A program made the translations under genes and the position numbers. Under the pieces are notes generated by a model, which was given only the letters and a program-made list of their open reading frames with translations, had not been told where the DNA came from and did not search any database. From NCBI GenBank assembly GCA_905331475.1, contig CAJNYU010000003.1:1-64000 (forward strand): a DNA stretch of 64,000 nt, written 5' to 3'. The DNA comes from Rotaria socialis (lineage: Eukaryota > Rotifera > Eurotatoria > Philodinida > Philodinidae). Positions 13,690 to 26,602 of the stretch are shown one piece after another. Position 1 is the first letter of the stretch. Every line of letters begins with the position of its first letter.

Positions 13690-13816
13690 GCAAATTTTCG
13701 ATATTTTTCCCTTTCGATATTTTTCCTTTCGTCATTTTCTATATTTTTCCTTTCGATATTTTTCCCTTTCGACATTTTTCCTTTCAGTCTTTCTACGGCA
13801 CACCTGTACAACAATC
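13690..13816 (-). repeat. Foldback element, right arm
   Basis: Holds five or six TTTTTCCTTTCGATA-type units, ending in CTTTCTACGGCACACCTGTACAAC. Its complement matches the left arm (GTTGTACAGGTGTGCCGTAGAAAG, then GAAAGGAAAAATAT units). The right array is longer than the left, so unit number has changed since the arms formed. Confidence 0.6.
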
Positions 13817-14499
13817 TGGTATTGGTAGACATTTATACAGACAACTCATTTTTCTTTCAAGCTTTAAAAACAAATGCTAAATTCATTTCCCTCATATTTC
13901 GTTGATAAGTGTTTGAATGAAAGAAGATAATTTCGAAATCTTCAAAGAATTTTCGAGTATTGATTGTTAATCTTTAATATCCAATCAAGAATCGTTGATG
14001 GTAATGCACTTAGTCAAAAGTAAAAAATTACTATGCAATCCTGATTCGTTTTTCATGGTCAACTTTTGCATAGAACATGCTCTCTCTCATTAGTGAACAT
14101 CGTTGAGCGAAAAATGGGTCTATCAAAATTGAAACCATATGAGAGGAGAGTACAGGGAAAAAAAGAAACTTTTTGTTCTCTTTTACTAAAAATAGAAAAG
14201 TGGATAAAAAAATGCTAAAGAAAGATGAAGAAAGAAAAACGAAATTTGTTCTTAGACGCCCTTGAACACCAGTGCTTGATTATACGTTGGCCTTGTTCCT
14301 TCAATCTCGCCGACATCATAAATTATACGAGAAGAAAAAGAAACATATAATATCGACTATATTTTCTATCAAGAACTTTTTATAATAGTTTTGTTCTAAT
14401 TGAAATGCGTTTTTTTCTTCATTCATAAACAAGAGAATTTTGATTTCAAATGTAGATAATAAGAAATTTCGTTGAAAAAGTTTCAATGCGGATGGCGAC

Positions 14500-16115
14500 A
14501 TGGATATAACATCATTAATTATGTGAGTTTAAATTTTTTGTGTTTCATACGACTTTTTATTTTTTTTTAAATATTAGTATTATATGTGTAGTTGTTCCAG
14601 CTTTACTAGCTGTTAGCATTTGTGTGATTATATTCTATTCGAATTGTGGTAACGACCGAAAGTTTCATGGTCAAAGAAGTATGATATGAATTTTATTCTT
14701 GAAGAAGTATTCTCGAATGCTTATGAACCTAGAGTATTATATTTCGATTTCAAGGATAACCTCTTTTTGTTCAGTCTTAGCCTTTCTTTTTTGAAGCCGG
14801 ACTGCATTTTATTACAGACTAAAGGAGATGTTAGGAGTTTTGTTCGGACAGAAAGCTTTCGATTATTTCTTACAACTGCCCTGGTTCGAAATTGCAAACA
14901 ACAGAAAGATTTCTCGAGTTGATAACAAAAGCAAAATGATTCAAAGGTCAAACGAGGCGGTGAGTTATGGTTAAAATGCAAAATTCTTTCGTCTGATTGT
15001 TGTTCTTTTATTCAAATGTGGAACGAGAAAGCGAACGAACTTTTATTCTATTTTGTCTGACCTTGAGAACCTCTTATTGAGAATAGGTTGACCTAAAAAT
15101 TGCCAAGGTCTATAACCTTGACAGTTTTTAAGTCGATTACTATGAATTGATTATTAATGTGGGTTGTTGAAAGAAAATCTTATGGTAAAAATAGTTTAAA
15201 AACTCGAACTATCTCTACGTTGATCTAAAAAATAAAATAATCCACCATAAAGCCATTCGATAGAATCAGATTTTTATGCGTGTTAGAACTATATTTTAAG
15301 GCTTTTCTCTCGCCTAAAGTCATTTAGTGCAGAGCAAGGCCTAAATCAAAGTAACAGAAGGTCGTCTGCATTGAATTTTTCAAGTGATTCAGTTTTATGG
15401 TTTGGTTGTTAACAGTATCTTAGTTCAACAATACATAACATTTTATTTACTTCACTAACAACGAGAAACCATTCGAAAAAAAGCTATTTCGAGACGTTGA
15501 TTTCTTTTGAACTTGCTAACATGCTGTTGGCTATAATTTGTTTAAAAACATTGAAATTTCCGCAATAGTACAAGGTCAAAACTAATCATAGAGGTTCATC
15601 TCTAGAAGTCATAAATGACAGAACAAAATTTATTGTTCTTCGTGCAAACAACATTTTTGATTTAATTTTGTCAATATTTACTTTCAACTAACTAAGCGTA
15701 TCAGTAAGCATATTTAGTAGCATTATTTTCGGTCACTTTTATTGGAATAATTACCACACAGAATAGAACATTGTGCTGTTCCTTCTCAGGGTCATCTTTT
15801 GAATATGATCATTCGCATGAACGAATACCTCACGACAATTATATAACTGGTTTTCCACGTTCTTATCGGTATCCACAACCGCAAAATCGTTTACGTGAAC
15901 CTCCGCCTACATTTGAAGAAACCTCACCATCCTACGAAAGTTCTGTTATTCAAATAGGGCGCCAACAACGGTCGGTATTTTCACCTATATGTACAATACC
16001 AGTAACAACGCACTACGAACAATCGTCACCGTCTATGACATCGTCTATCTATTCAACGATGCCTCCGTCTTATGCTGAAATATTTTTAACGCCATATACA
16101 TTAACAAATCAATAA
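14500..16115 (+). CDS. Single-pass membrane protein with PPxY tail, Shisa-like (5' end uncertain)
   Basis: Three exons fit (14500-14522, 14578-14678, 15790-16115), giving about 149 residues. A very short N-terminus leads straight into a transmembrane helix (SLIIIICVVVPALLAVSICVIIF... at residues 5-28). A basic juxtamembrane stretch follows, then a Pro/Ser/Tyr-rich cytoplasmic tail with PPPTFEE, SPSYES and a PPSY motif near the end. PPxY motifs bind WW domains such as those of Nedd4-type ubiquitin ligases. It resembles the two following genes in layout. The intron before the tail exon is 1.1 kb, far longer than usual here. No cysteine-rich ectodomain exon was found upstream, so the model may be 5'-incomplete. 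Confidence 0.6.
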
Positions 16116-17300
16116 AGAATTTTGTTTTAGTTTTCAATATCATATCTATAGGCATATACATTTATTTCTAAGGTTTCCTATTTGTACGTAATTTTCTTTT
16201 TCATACTCTAATTTGTGATTACCTAGATAATGTTGTTGTTTTCTGTTTTTGAAAGTATGAAATGAAACGCGAACCGTTGTATAATATCCAATAATACAAA
16301 AAATATAGAACTCATCAAAATTTAATAGCTGATAGTCTTTGATGATAGCTGAACACATACAACCAACGAAAGCAAAGATTCGTCATTATTATTTTTAGTC
16401 ACGGTATTCGCGTGACAAAAACAAAAACAGAACGCATATCTTTACATTGAAAGGTCAAACGGTAGGATTTCGAAAGAGTGAAAAAATCTAATACTCATAA
16501 ACATAAAAATTCTCGCTGACTAATATAAAGTAAAAACTATTGAAATATATTAAAAACAGTAAATAGTTGAAGAGTTAATACAATTTCTACCAGTTCAAAG
16601 ACTTTCAACAGAATTGAAGTGTATTTTCGCAAGGCTAACGATTTCTGAATATTTATCCGGCTAAATCCAATATACAATAATTATTGGTAGCTATAGGTGA
16701 AGAACAAATTAACGAAGCTCTTTTATTTCAACAAATATTTGATCTAATTGTGGTCGTAAGGACTTAGCTACTATCGACTTACTAGAATATATGAGTTCCA
16801 TCTGTTTTTTTTGAGTCGTCAACAACTGAAAAAACGTTCTCGTTTGAGTTACAATCAGGAACTCACGTCAGCAAAGAGAGAAGGAGCTTTAAAAGATTAT
16901 CATTTTTCGAAAAAAATCTATGTAGAGTCAATATCTCTAATTACTAGGGATGTGGGTGCGAATCATTCACTAGTTTCGACGGCATAACCATTGGGGCCGG
17001 TATTCGAGCATGAAAAATCTTCATAATCCATCGGGCTATTCATGCGTGAGGAAAGTTTTTTCGTACACTTGTCGTAATTAAGGACAGCGATTTTTTTTCT
17101 GATTTTAGACGTTGTTTGAGAAAATTCACTTCAATAAAATCAGCATTGAGTTCTCATGAATGTTTGAACAACGATAGATTTCGACACGTTCTACCAAATT
17201 GCTACAGACGCATTTCCTGTATCTCTTACAATGAATGTAAAAAAAAAAATTTTCGCTTGAATTTTGTTAGAGTGTCATAATTAGGGAAAGTGATTCTAGT

Positions 17301-17390
17301 AATGACAACGAGGGATCTTTATCGTAGACCGCTGATTTCTCGGGGATCCGTATGACTGAGAGAAGTTCAAAGTGTACCATTTGAAAGAGA
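17301..17390 (+). repeat. Dispersed repeat, second copy
   Basis: Shares order and spacing of words with 11836-11925 (AATGAC..CGAGGGAT, then GCTGATTT, then GTACCA/GCACCA). Similarity is visible by eye but diverged, so an old family is likely. Confidence 0.4.
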
Positions 17391-17845
17391 AGACTTCAAA
17401 GATCATTCATATATATGGGCAAAACGGGACATACACCCCCTTCATTCAATTCTTATTCTCCGCACAGGCTTTCTTTTTGAATAATTTCTTTTATCATTGA
17501 CTTACGTGAAACTCTTTGCTCTTTCACATGACTATTTATTAATTATTAATTAATTAATCAAGAAGTAATCAGTGATTTTCTTGCAAACGGTATAAGAAAA
17601 AAGTCTGAAAATTTCAGAATAGACTCCAGAGTCCAAGCTGCATCTATGGTAAAATTTTTAGCCAGATTGAATTCTAAAAAACTTCCTCCGAAAAACTGGC
17701 TCTATAAATAAGCAATCAAGAGTAGAAACAAATCTTGTCATGTTATTATAATCCCTGGACTCGGAGCAAGGATTTGTACGATTTGAAATCTTTTCCAAAT
17801 TTTTTGTTCGATTATGAAGATATCTTGTCGGTAGTGTATTCGTAC

Positions 17846-18245
17846 TTCATCACGTCGCTAACAAAATTGTCACGTCGCCAACGAAAAATTCATACGTTTG
17901 ACAGAAGAATCTAGACATGTTGAAGAAAACATTGCATACGTATGTTGTAGCCCGAGATGGTGTTTACCGGATATCGAATTTAGTTTTCTAGAATTATGTA
18001 GCAGTTTGGAGTTTTTTTAAACTGAAGTCCATAAAGTGAAAATCAGTGTCCTTTTTTGAGTCACGTCGCTAATGACTGCTTTTTCCAGATAACTCCTATC
18101 AACAAAGTTTCCTAGTACTAATTTCTGTAGGATATCTGGAATCATTTAAGATCCATATAATATATAAAAATCAATTCTAGAAAATTTCACTATTTCGAGA
18201 TATAGATATTTGAATATTAACGAAATCACAGCGCTAACAAATAAT
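17846..18245. repeat. Scattered TCACGTCGCTAACAAA motifs
   Basis: The motif TCACGTCGCTAACAAA or a close variant occurs near 17848 and 17870 (CACGTCGCCAACGAAA), 18060 (TCACGTCGCTAATGA) and 18227 (TCACAGCGCTAACAAA), all on the plus strand. Spacing is irregular. CpG-containing repeated words are unusual in this AT-rich sequence. Confidence 0.35.
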
Positions 18246-18780
18246 TTTGCCTATATGTGCACTTTCAAAATTAAATAGGTCGAAAACGAAGTGAATTTTG
18301 ATACTGACTCTATAAAGTACCGACAAACCACAACAGATCAGTAGAGAAAGGACGTTTTTATATCTTTTCTAGAACCAACTAGTTAAATACGGCAGACTAA
18401 AAAAAACATATTCGAAAAGTTAGAAAACAAATGTTGATATTCTTCGACTTTTACAGAACATATATAAAACTAAAGGGTGATCACTACAATAAAATCCAAT
18501 AATATATTCATACTTTCTCCGACATGCAAGTTTTCAGCTACGTATCTTATCAGAGTTAAATTAGCCAATTTATTTTCGTGAGTAAACTCATCGATCTGAT
18601 GACGTAGTGCAAATATTTTCTAATATCAAAGACGAACTAATATAATTATTATTGTACAGTATTTCTACTGATTACGTCTATTGCGTTTGATACATTCTTA
18701 ATCGATTAATATTATGATTATTGATTTTAAATTGAATCAATCCTCGTGTCAGCCATGATAAATCTATATATCGAAAACCA

Positions 18781-19592
18781 TGTTTAATGCGGTGCGAAGC
18801 ACAGCATTAATGTAGTCATGCGTGAGTTTGCTTCCTCTTTTTTTTTTCTTTCTCGACGTCCATATCAAATATTATCAACTTGTGACGCGATGATCTCAAA
18901 AACCGAACATCAGAAAACACTCCTTTAAATGCGAAATAAAAGACTCGACTTCAAATGTATACCATTTTTTCCCTGAAATTCTCTACGTGCTACCGTTCGC
19001 TCCCAAATGTAATTCCAAAAACACGATTTTGATCCAATCTATCTTTGAGATAATTAAAGCGAAAATCCAAACGATAAAAGTTAGGCGCCATAATATCAAC
19101 ATCTATAAATAATTTCTTTCTAACTTGAGTGCGCATAAAAAATTCTCGTTAAGTGACGCGATGATCTACAGAACCGTAAATGATAGAAAATCCATTCAAA
19201 CTAGATATGAAAGTTTCAAGATAATAAAAAAGAGATGTCATCAAGCAATAGTAGCCAATAGTCTATTTCTTTGCATTTGATCTAAGATAGTGAATCATTG
19301 AAATAATTTAATGTTCAATCAAAAGCATTCTCTAGGATTATGGTGATAATCACGAAAAAAACGTTTTCTCAGCAATGAATTCTATTATGATGACTTGAGA
19401 ACTAAAAAGAAATGTAATGATTTTTTGTTTTTTATTACAACTGCTGAAGACAGAAAAATGTGTATATTCCAAGCGAATGTGAAACTAATCAGGTCAAAAC
19501 GATGTTTAATTAATTTTAAGATTGCTTGTTCCTTTTACGTTAATTTTTTTTATTTTTTCGTGTACTCGGCTCGTGCTTCGCACCGCATTTTG
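18781..19592. mobile_element. Candidate small non-autonomous element with 17-base inverted ends
   Basis: AATGCGGTGCGAAGCAC at about 18787 is repeated exactly, in inverse orientation, at about 19572 (GTGCTTCGCACCGCATT). Between them a GTGACGCGATGATCT module occurs twice (about 18881 and 19154), each followed by related sequence. No transposase is present. Target-site duplications were not recognised, so element status is tentative. Confidence 0.4.
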
Positions 19593-21136
19593 TATACGAG
19601 TGAAACTCGAATACCATCTAGTTCTTTTTGCATTCTGTTCGTAAACATAGAGAACAAAGAAATTTACTTTTTCTACGCCCACGTGCATCCAATACAATCG
19701 AATTATTAATCGTGAATGTGTCTTATACGACAAATATTTCTATATTTACAACTCTGTCACCAATGCAATCAGTAATTCCATAAGTAATATACTTTTTATT
19801 ATGTTGAAATTCAACAAACGATCAGCATATCGCACACAATTCATGTATATAATAGAACAAATGTAGCTTGAAGAAATTAACTTTAGTGGAAATGAAATTT
19901 ATCGATCTTTTCGTCTGTCTGGTCTAAAGTTTGAGTCGCGAGTCTGTCGAACCCTGAGAGAATTTAATATGCTCATTTCACAACAATGCAACGATCATCG
20001 GTTTCATGCATATCGAGCAAGTCAAATCGAAAATTGATGAGGTATACACCGGAGAAAAGAATGCTACTTAACTTGCTTTTTTCAATACCAGGACATAATA
20101 ACACATGTTTCATATTAATAAAAATTTTCGAAAAATACGATATTAAAGAGTCTATTAAATACACATTAGAAACAGAAATCTATGTCATGTATTTTTATGC
20201 CTTAATGCGTGTTTCGTCTGTTCTCTACTTAAATAATATAAGAAATTGCAATTCCATGAGCTGTTATTTTATTTTTTTAGTCCCTTTATTTACTTAAAAT
20301 TTTGTCAAAAATAACAAGAAACTTCTCTGGTTGTTTACGACTTTGATTACGAAAAAAACATCACCTTGAATTCCCTAGTAGTGTACACTAAAAAATATTT
20401 TTTCAGCGTTAAAAATGGCGGATTATTCAGATAGCAAATATTTTTAAATAATAGATTATTATGCGGTAATAATCCTTGAGCATAGACTAATCTACACAAT
20501 TAAAAACTCGTTCTATTCATTATTCAATACGACGAATATAAATACACGTAACTCAACTGTTGCTAGTGTAGACGCTGGGATATTTTGGTCTTTAGATGTA
20601 CTAACGGTAGAAAAGAAAAGAAAGGAGCAGGATCAAAAGAATATCGGCAAAAGTGCCAACTCAGATATTACGATGTTTCGTCTTTTTCTCTATGGCATTT
20701 GCCGTTCTTAGTTTATTGTTTTTCGTCTTCTTTTTATTTGTACAAAGTCGATAGTAGTATGTTTATCGATTTTGAAAAAAATGAAAAGAAATGTCCGAAA
20801 CAATATCATTCTTTTATACAACTAAGGCTTATCGACATATGCCAATACAGGTGTTTCGGTGTATCAGACATAAAAAGAGAAGAAAAGAAAAGAAAAAAAA
20901 AGGAATCGAATCAGGAAGAAAAAGAAGAAAGAGGAGGTGGGACATGATTCTTTTTTTTTTCGCCGATTAATTCATTTATTCGACCCTATAGCAGCTATAA
21001 TGGTACGTGCCACACAAAAATAAAGTACCATCGTGAAATACCTAATCAAAAAGTAGCAATCGAAATATTCATTCTTTATAATTCACACACGTATCAACAG
21101 CACAACAAAAGAACTCTGCTTGCCGACTTGCGGCCA

Positions 21137-21908
21137 ATGGCATCTGGTGGAAAGCTTCCCTTCCCGCCAACTACAAGACATAATAGTAATGGACATCAAG
21201 TATCGGCAGCTACTCCATCGATGGATAACAGTACACTTTTTCTTATGTAAGATTCTAATACTATTATTTCTATAAAGCAGCCGCATAAAAGCAAACTAAG
21301 GTTTCATAGCAATTAAAAATGCAAGAGTTCACACTTCTTTTCTTTATGAGCTCTATTCAATTGAAAATATTTTTCTTATTAAATCTTATTAATAATTATA
21401 AATAGCAACAGAAAATAAAGCATTGGTATGTTGTTCGTTTATTTTCAGGATTTTAGCCATTCTTGTTCCAATTTTTTTCATTCTTCTTCTTTGCATCATC
21501 ACGTATTGCGTGTACCGATATAATAGGAAAATATCGAGACGAGCACCAACAAATGCTCCTATTTGTAAGTAATTAAATGAAAATTTCTTGCTAAAAATTG
21601 TTTCTTCATTCATTTTAGTAAATCGCAATCAAAACGATCCTCATATTTCTACAATTATTTTTAATACTCGGCACAGTCCATATATTGTTGAAGAATTACC
21701 ACCTCCCTATGATGCGTTAGGAGATATTAAGAAAAATCCAACTAACACATCCGTCAACATGAATGAACAATTTCCATTAACAATATTACCTGATACAACA
21801 TTGACAAATACGAATGAAAGAACGACAACGGCAGCAGCATTGATACTTCCGACAGCTCCTAGTCCACCACCGCCATCTTATAGTAATTTTGATGAATCAA
21901 ATAAATAA
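21137..21908 (+). CDS. Single-pass membrane protein with two PPxY motifs, Shisa-like (5' end uncertain)
   Basis: Exons 21137-21246, 21449-21564 and 21619-21908 join in phase to about 171 residues. A Ser/Thr/Pro-rich N-terminal part is followed by a transmembrane helix (about 38-58, LAILVPIFFILLLCIITYCV) and a basic stop-transfer stretch (YRYNRKISRR). The long polar tail has LPPPYD and PPPPSYSN, two PPxY motifs. Known biology of such motifs is recruitment of WW-domain proteins, often to control trafficking or ubiquitination. The coding frame stays open upstream of the chosen ATG and no signal peptide is visible, so a missing 5' exon is likely. It belongs with the genes at 14.5 and 22.7 kb. Confidence 0.65.
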
Positions 21909-22699
21909 CAATCCAACAGTATTCATATAAATTATTTATATTTTTCATGGCGAATTTATATTGATTATCTTCGAAGTCTTCCATCTCTTTTTTTTTCTAA
22001 GGAAATTGATTTTATATTAAATAAGAACATTTTTTGTGACAGTCTACATAAAATTTCATATTTTTTATCCATTAGAATAAAATTCTAACTCTTGATCTAT
22101 TCCCGTGAAGGTGTCATAATCTCGAAGAGTTCGCTCTCACATGCCATACTCACCATCTAATTACTGCAATCGTATCCGCACTAGACAAAAACATGCAAAT
22201 GATTCGCATGAACTAATAGTTACTTGAATACTTTCTTTGTATTCAAGAAAAAATCCTGTCAGAATGACATCTAATTATATGCATATTCTTGTTTAGAAGT
22301 AGAATTTGTTCTTTTTTTTATTGCTGTAAAATCTGAACTAGTTATTTAAAAAAAACACGAACCCATTTTGTGATTCTGTATTTTTCCGAGATTGATAATA
22401 GTAACGCATGAACAGGGGATGAAGTAAAAACGCGTTCTATTTTTACCGACGAATGCGTATGAAAAAGAAAAAACTTGAATTTCATTAGCAGCGACAATAA
22501 ATAAAAAAAAGGAATTGCCATTAAAAAAAGGCACTTTTTCTCGGCTGCTTCAAAAAGTAACAATTCCGTAGAAAACGGAACGACAAGAAAAAAAAATGAT
22601 TTTTTTTCTTTTTCCTTTGTAATAGAAAGAATCGAAAATAAGCAAATATTCTTCCAGTCGATCATACACACACATGTAAGTATTGACAAAAGTAAGCAA

Positions 22700-23496
22700 A
22701 TGTACGTGACAATTGCTACTAGTTTATGTCTGTTTTTCTTCCAGCAAATATTGATTATCAAGGTTGTATATTAGAAAATAAATTGGTTTTTTGTTAAAAT
22801 CTATATGTATTATGAATAGACTCAAGCAAGCTCAGAATGTTATGCTTATAATGGAACTAGCACAACAGTTGCGATTTAGTAAATCAAAAATGCACCCTAT
22901 TTTGAATACAAAAAAATGTTTCTTTTTCTTCTTTTTTGAAGTTGTAGCGATACGTGCTGTTCAGCCGTAGCTGCATCTGCTGCAACGGCATGTTGCTCAA
23001 GTATTTCATGGAGTGCATTGTAAGCAATATTATTATTATTATATTTTGTATTTTTTTATTCATAATCTCTGCTTTGTTAGAGCTATTCCGTTTTTCATTG
23101 TTGCTGGTATTTGTTTTTGTGCTGTCTGCCTCATTTATTGTCGGCCAATGTTGAAAATTTGCCTATGTGGATATAAGTGCCCTTGTGGAAATCGAACTCA
23201 AGGTACTGCGCATCACTTTTTGTTAAAAATTCAATATGAACTTAAAATATTTCAATCGTAATCTAGTTCGATCCTCGAGCGCTACGAGTCCATATGCTCA
23301 TTCAACTCATGTAATAAACAATGATGGCTTGCCGGATTATGAAACTATTACAAAAGATTTGCCAATGAAAGATTTAACACCTCCACCCTATAATTTTGTG
23401 GCTTCACATCCAAATGATTTTGGTATTGAAGTAGGTGTTCCGAGCGCACCGCCTAAATATTATTCACGACCGAATTCAGCCGCTGTTGGAGATTGA
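22700..23496 (+). CDS. Shisa-like membrane protein: signal peptide, Cys-rich ectodomain, TM, PPxY tail
   Basis: The complete member of the local trio. Five exons (22700-22762, 22820-22878, 22942-23019, 23081-23202, 23267-23496) give 183 residues with exact phases. In order: a signal peptide (about 1-26), a small cysteine-rich ectodomain (CYAYNGT, then CSDTCC and TACCSS), a transmembrane helix (about 67-87), a cysteine cluster just inside the membrane (CLCGYKCPCG, a likely palmitoylation or metal-binding site), and a tail with LPDYETI, TPPPYNF and APPKYY. The Cys-rich ectodomain, TM and PPxY tail match the general Shisa/CYYR1/WBP1 type; the exact subfamily is not resolved. An N-glycosylation site (NGT) lies in the ectodomain. 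Confidence 0.75.
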
Positions 23497-26400
23497 AGTG
23501 TTCCTTTCTGAATCGTAATTGATTATCATATTACCAAATGTGATGTTTTTCTCTTGAAACGGTGCTCAAGTAACAAATTACCTAACATTTTTGTCATCTT
23601 CTTTTCTCACGTTTTTGGCTGCCTGTGAATGACATGATACTTTGTGATTTTAATGAACAATATTTTTTTATTCACGCATTTTTATATTTTTATTACAAAT
23701 GAAGAATATCATCATTGATGAAACAACACATGTATTAAAAAACAAGACGCGCATGTTCAATAGCTGAAGGCTGTGTTAAACATAAACAACCAAAAATAAC
23801 AAGGAGGGAGGGTTAAATTATATTAACTCCCACTTGAGACACTACGTGATGTCTTTGATCAGCAATAACGAGTTGATCTTTTTGAAGAGAAAATAATAGT
23901 GATGAAATTGAACTATTTCTTTCTTTATTCCACTGAACCCGAAGTTCACTCCAACACTTAATAAAGTGCGTCAGTATGTAATACCACCTAGCAATTACCT
24001 TTTCTTTTCTTAGATTGTTACTTTGCGTAACAATTAAATGTCATTTTTCTAATCTTTTTAGTAGTGAAAATCTAGCATGAAATCATTCCTAATCTATCTT
24101 ATGTCTAGCGATGTCGTCCAATTGGCTGTAATATAGCGAGTACACAAATGTCAATCGACATGAGAGAGACACGTAAATAGTTACTTTATAAGTTCGTTAG
24201 AGAATCATGACTTTCGAATGTACGATTAATCGAAATGAAATTTTTACTATTTACTCTGGGCAGATTGCTTCGATATTTCAGAAGAATGCATAGAAATAGG
24301 CTATAGTCTGCTTATCTTTACTTCCGATACGCTTGTAAACATATTGTTATGCGGGCATATGGCGTAGCGTGTTTCGTTGAGACTAAATGACGCCTATGAC
24401 ATGCTGTTTATCACATAGACTGAGCAACTTACAATGATAACAGGAAGAGAAGAAGTTCGTCAAGATGATTTCTACAATCGACGCCAATATCATGCAGATT
24501 AAAATGACTGACGCCAAAATCCAATTAGACAAATTTACTCAATCACAATCTACTATTTCTTCGGTTACTTTGATTCGAAATAGTAACATTTGTTTTGCTA
24601 ATAAGTTGATTCATTAAACAATTTCTATTGTTCCCCGATGAATAGTAGCTATGTCTAGTCATCATATGTTCGGTATCTCTTTGAAAACAAATTAGAACGC
24701 GTGGCAGTTTGCAAACAGTGACAGATTCATAAAATTTAGCGCAGTAGAACATCAAATGACTATAAAAATAATTGAGATATTGTACTTTGAATCATTGAAA
24801 AAAATAGAGAAACCGAGTTCGCCAAAGGAATTGGTGATAGTCGTTTTTTTTTTACTTGCCCTATTGAATGAGAGCGTAAGACTTTTTCTTTCAAGCAAAA
24901 ATAAACTTCAATTAAATCACATATCGAGTTACACCGCCTATAAATGTATATATAATCGATAGGTATTGTACATGATAAACAATTTGTAAATATATTTCAT
25001 TATTCATTTGATGTTTTATTCGATTTTTATTTGTCAAGTAAATTTTCTTGACATTGAATTGTCTGTCTTATACATCTGTGTACTATTCATTGCCAACGAA
25101 ATTTAACTAGAATCAAAGAGAGTTGCTGCATGTTTCTATTTACCTAATTTATTTGCACTTGCACAGGTTTTATTTTTCCAGTACATCAACAAGAATATTG
25201 CAAGACATAAAGAAATAAAGAAGCCAATCAATCGTAACTCTTTTTGATCGGCAAGATCACTGAAAGTTAATAAAGCGTGTTCACGCTGAAATACGAGACT
25301 AATATATTTTATTCTTTTTCTTTTAAACACAGCGTGAATTTTTGTTTAGTTGAAAATACTATCTATCTTCAAAAGAAACTCTATTCTATTTGCTTCATGC
25401 ATATTCGATACTATCAATCAATTGATTCTACACAACACTCAATTATCATTTATTCGCTATTCTCGGATAGCATCTATGTGTCCTATTCTAATTTACTAAA
25501 TACTTAAGGGATTAGTTTTCTTTCTCTCTCACTCTCTATTGCATGAATCTTCTGCATGAAGATAATGGAAAAATCAATCATGCAATTCACACGTAGTAGA
25601 TCTTATTCTCAGACAAAAGTAATGATTGACTAAGTAAACAGAAATGTTTGAACAATGGAATTCTGATCGCTATGGAAATATAAAATAAAATATGTTATAG
25701 TAGTGTTTCCGTGACAGAAAACAATAAAACTCAATTATTCTTTTTGAAAATCAATTAATCTTCAACACGGTATGTATCAGAATGAGCGAAAAAGAAAATG
25801 CCGAATAGAAAAAATAGCGAAAAAATTTATTTCAATATTTTTAGACTGCTAAGATGAAGATTTTATATTGTCTGATACAATTTTAAGTACATCAAAAAAT
25901 GAAATGAATCAAGCATAATTAGTTATAAAATTAATAAAAAGAAAATATTTCTTTATGTATACGTTTATTTCTTTCGTTTGACTATGATGAATGAGAAGCC
26001 ATCTAATAATTCAGCAGCATCTATTTCAAAAAATCTTTCTGTATATTCGTATATGTATATACACACTGTATCCATTTCTTTCGCAAATCCAATATTTTTT
26101 TTATTCGATATATAAAATCGTTTAAAATTAGCAGAGGATTGCCTTTATTAGAGGTAGAAAAAGATACGCTGCATGTATTCGATGTCATCGAAATTTATAC
26201 TAAATTAACAACAAGTGATATGCAATGGAAAAAAATAACGTATGGCGTATCTTTATTTCGTTATATCTTTTGTGTCATTTGTGTTTATTCCGTTAGCTAG
26301 ATTAGACGATGATACCATTGACGAAAAACGCTAGCCAGTGAAAATAGATAACACAAGAAAACGGAGGAATAAAATATCACTGACTGAATTTTAAAATTCA

Positions 26401-26568
26401 AAAGAAAATTTATGGAAAAATATACTCATCACTATTTTCATACGATCGACATTTATTATTCGACACTTTTTCTTTCGCTCATTTTAATGCCATTCTTCAA
26501 CGCTATCCTTTCGTGATTAACTCTATCTATTTGGAAGCCTTTCGTTGCATGCTGTGATTGAGATGCAT

Positions 26569-26602
<34 letters not shown>

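Larger units (their letters stand above)
12896..14499. other. Intergenic region with the foldback element
   Basis: Apart from the foldback arms this holds the chitinase 3' flank and AT-rich DNA with no convincing exon. The 13281-13689 loop of the element also shows no coding capacity. An ectodomain exon for the next gene was looked for here and not found. Confidence 0.4.
16116..21136. other. Five-kilobase gene-poor, repeat-rich interval
   Basis: No gene supported. It contains a dispersed-repeat copy (17301-17390), scattered TCACGTCGCTAAC-type motifs (17.85-18.25 kb) and a candidate small element (18.78-19.59 kb). A polypurine tract at about 20870-20940 ends a 120-residue frame (20585-20947). 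That frame has a Lys/Glu tail, looks like translated repeat, and is not called. Confidence 0.45.

Noticed and set aside
20585-20947. 120-residue frame with Lys/Glu-rich end
   Set aside because: The end is translated polypurine repeat, no family features or partner exons were found, and it precedes rather than joins the PPxY gene.
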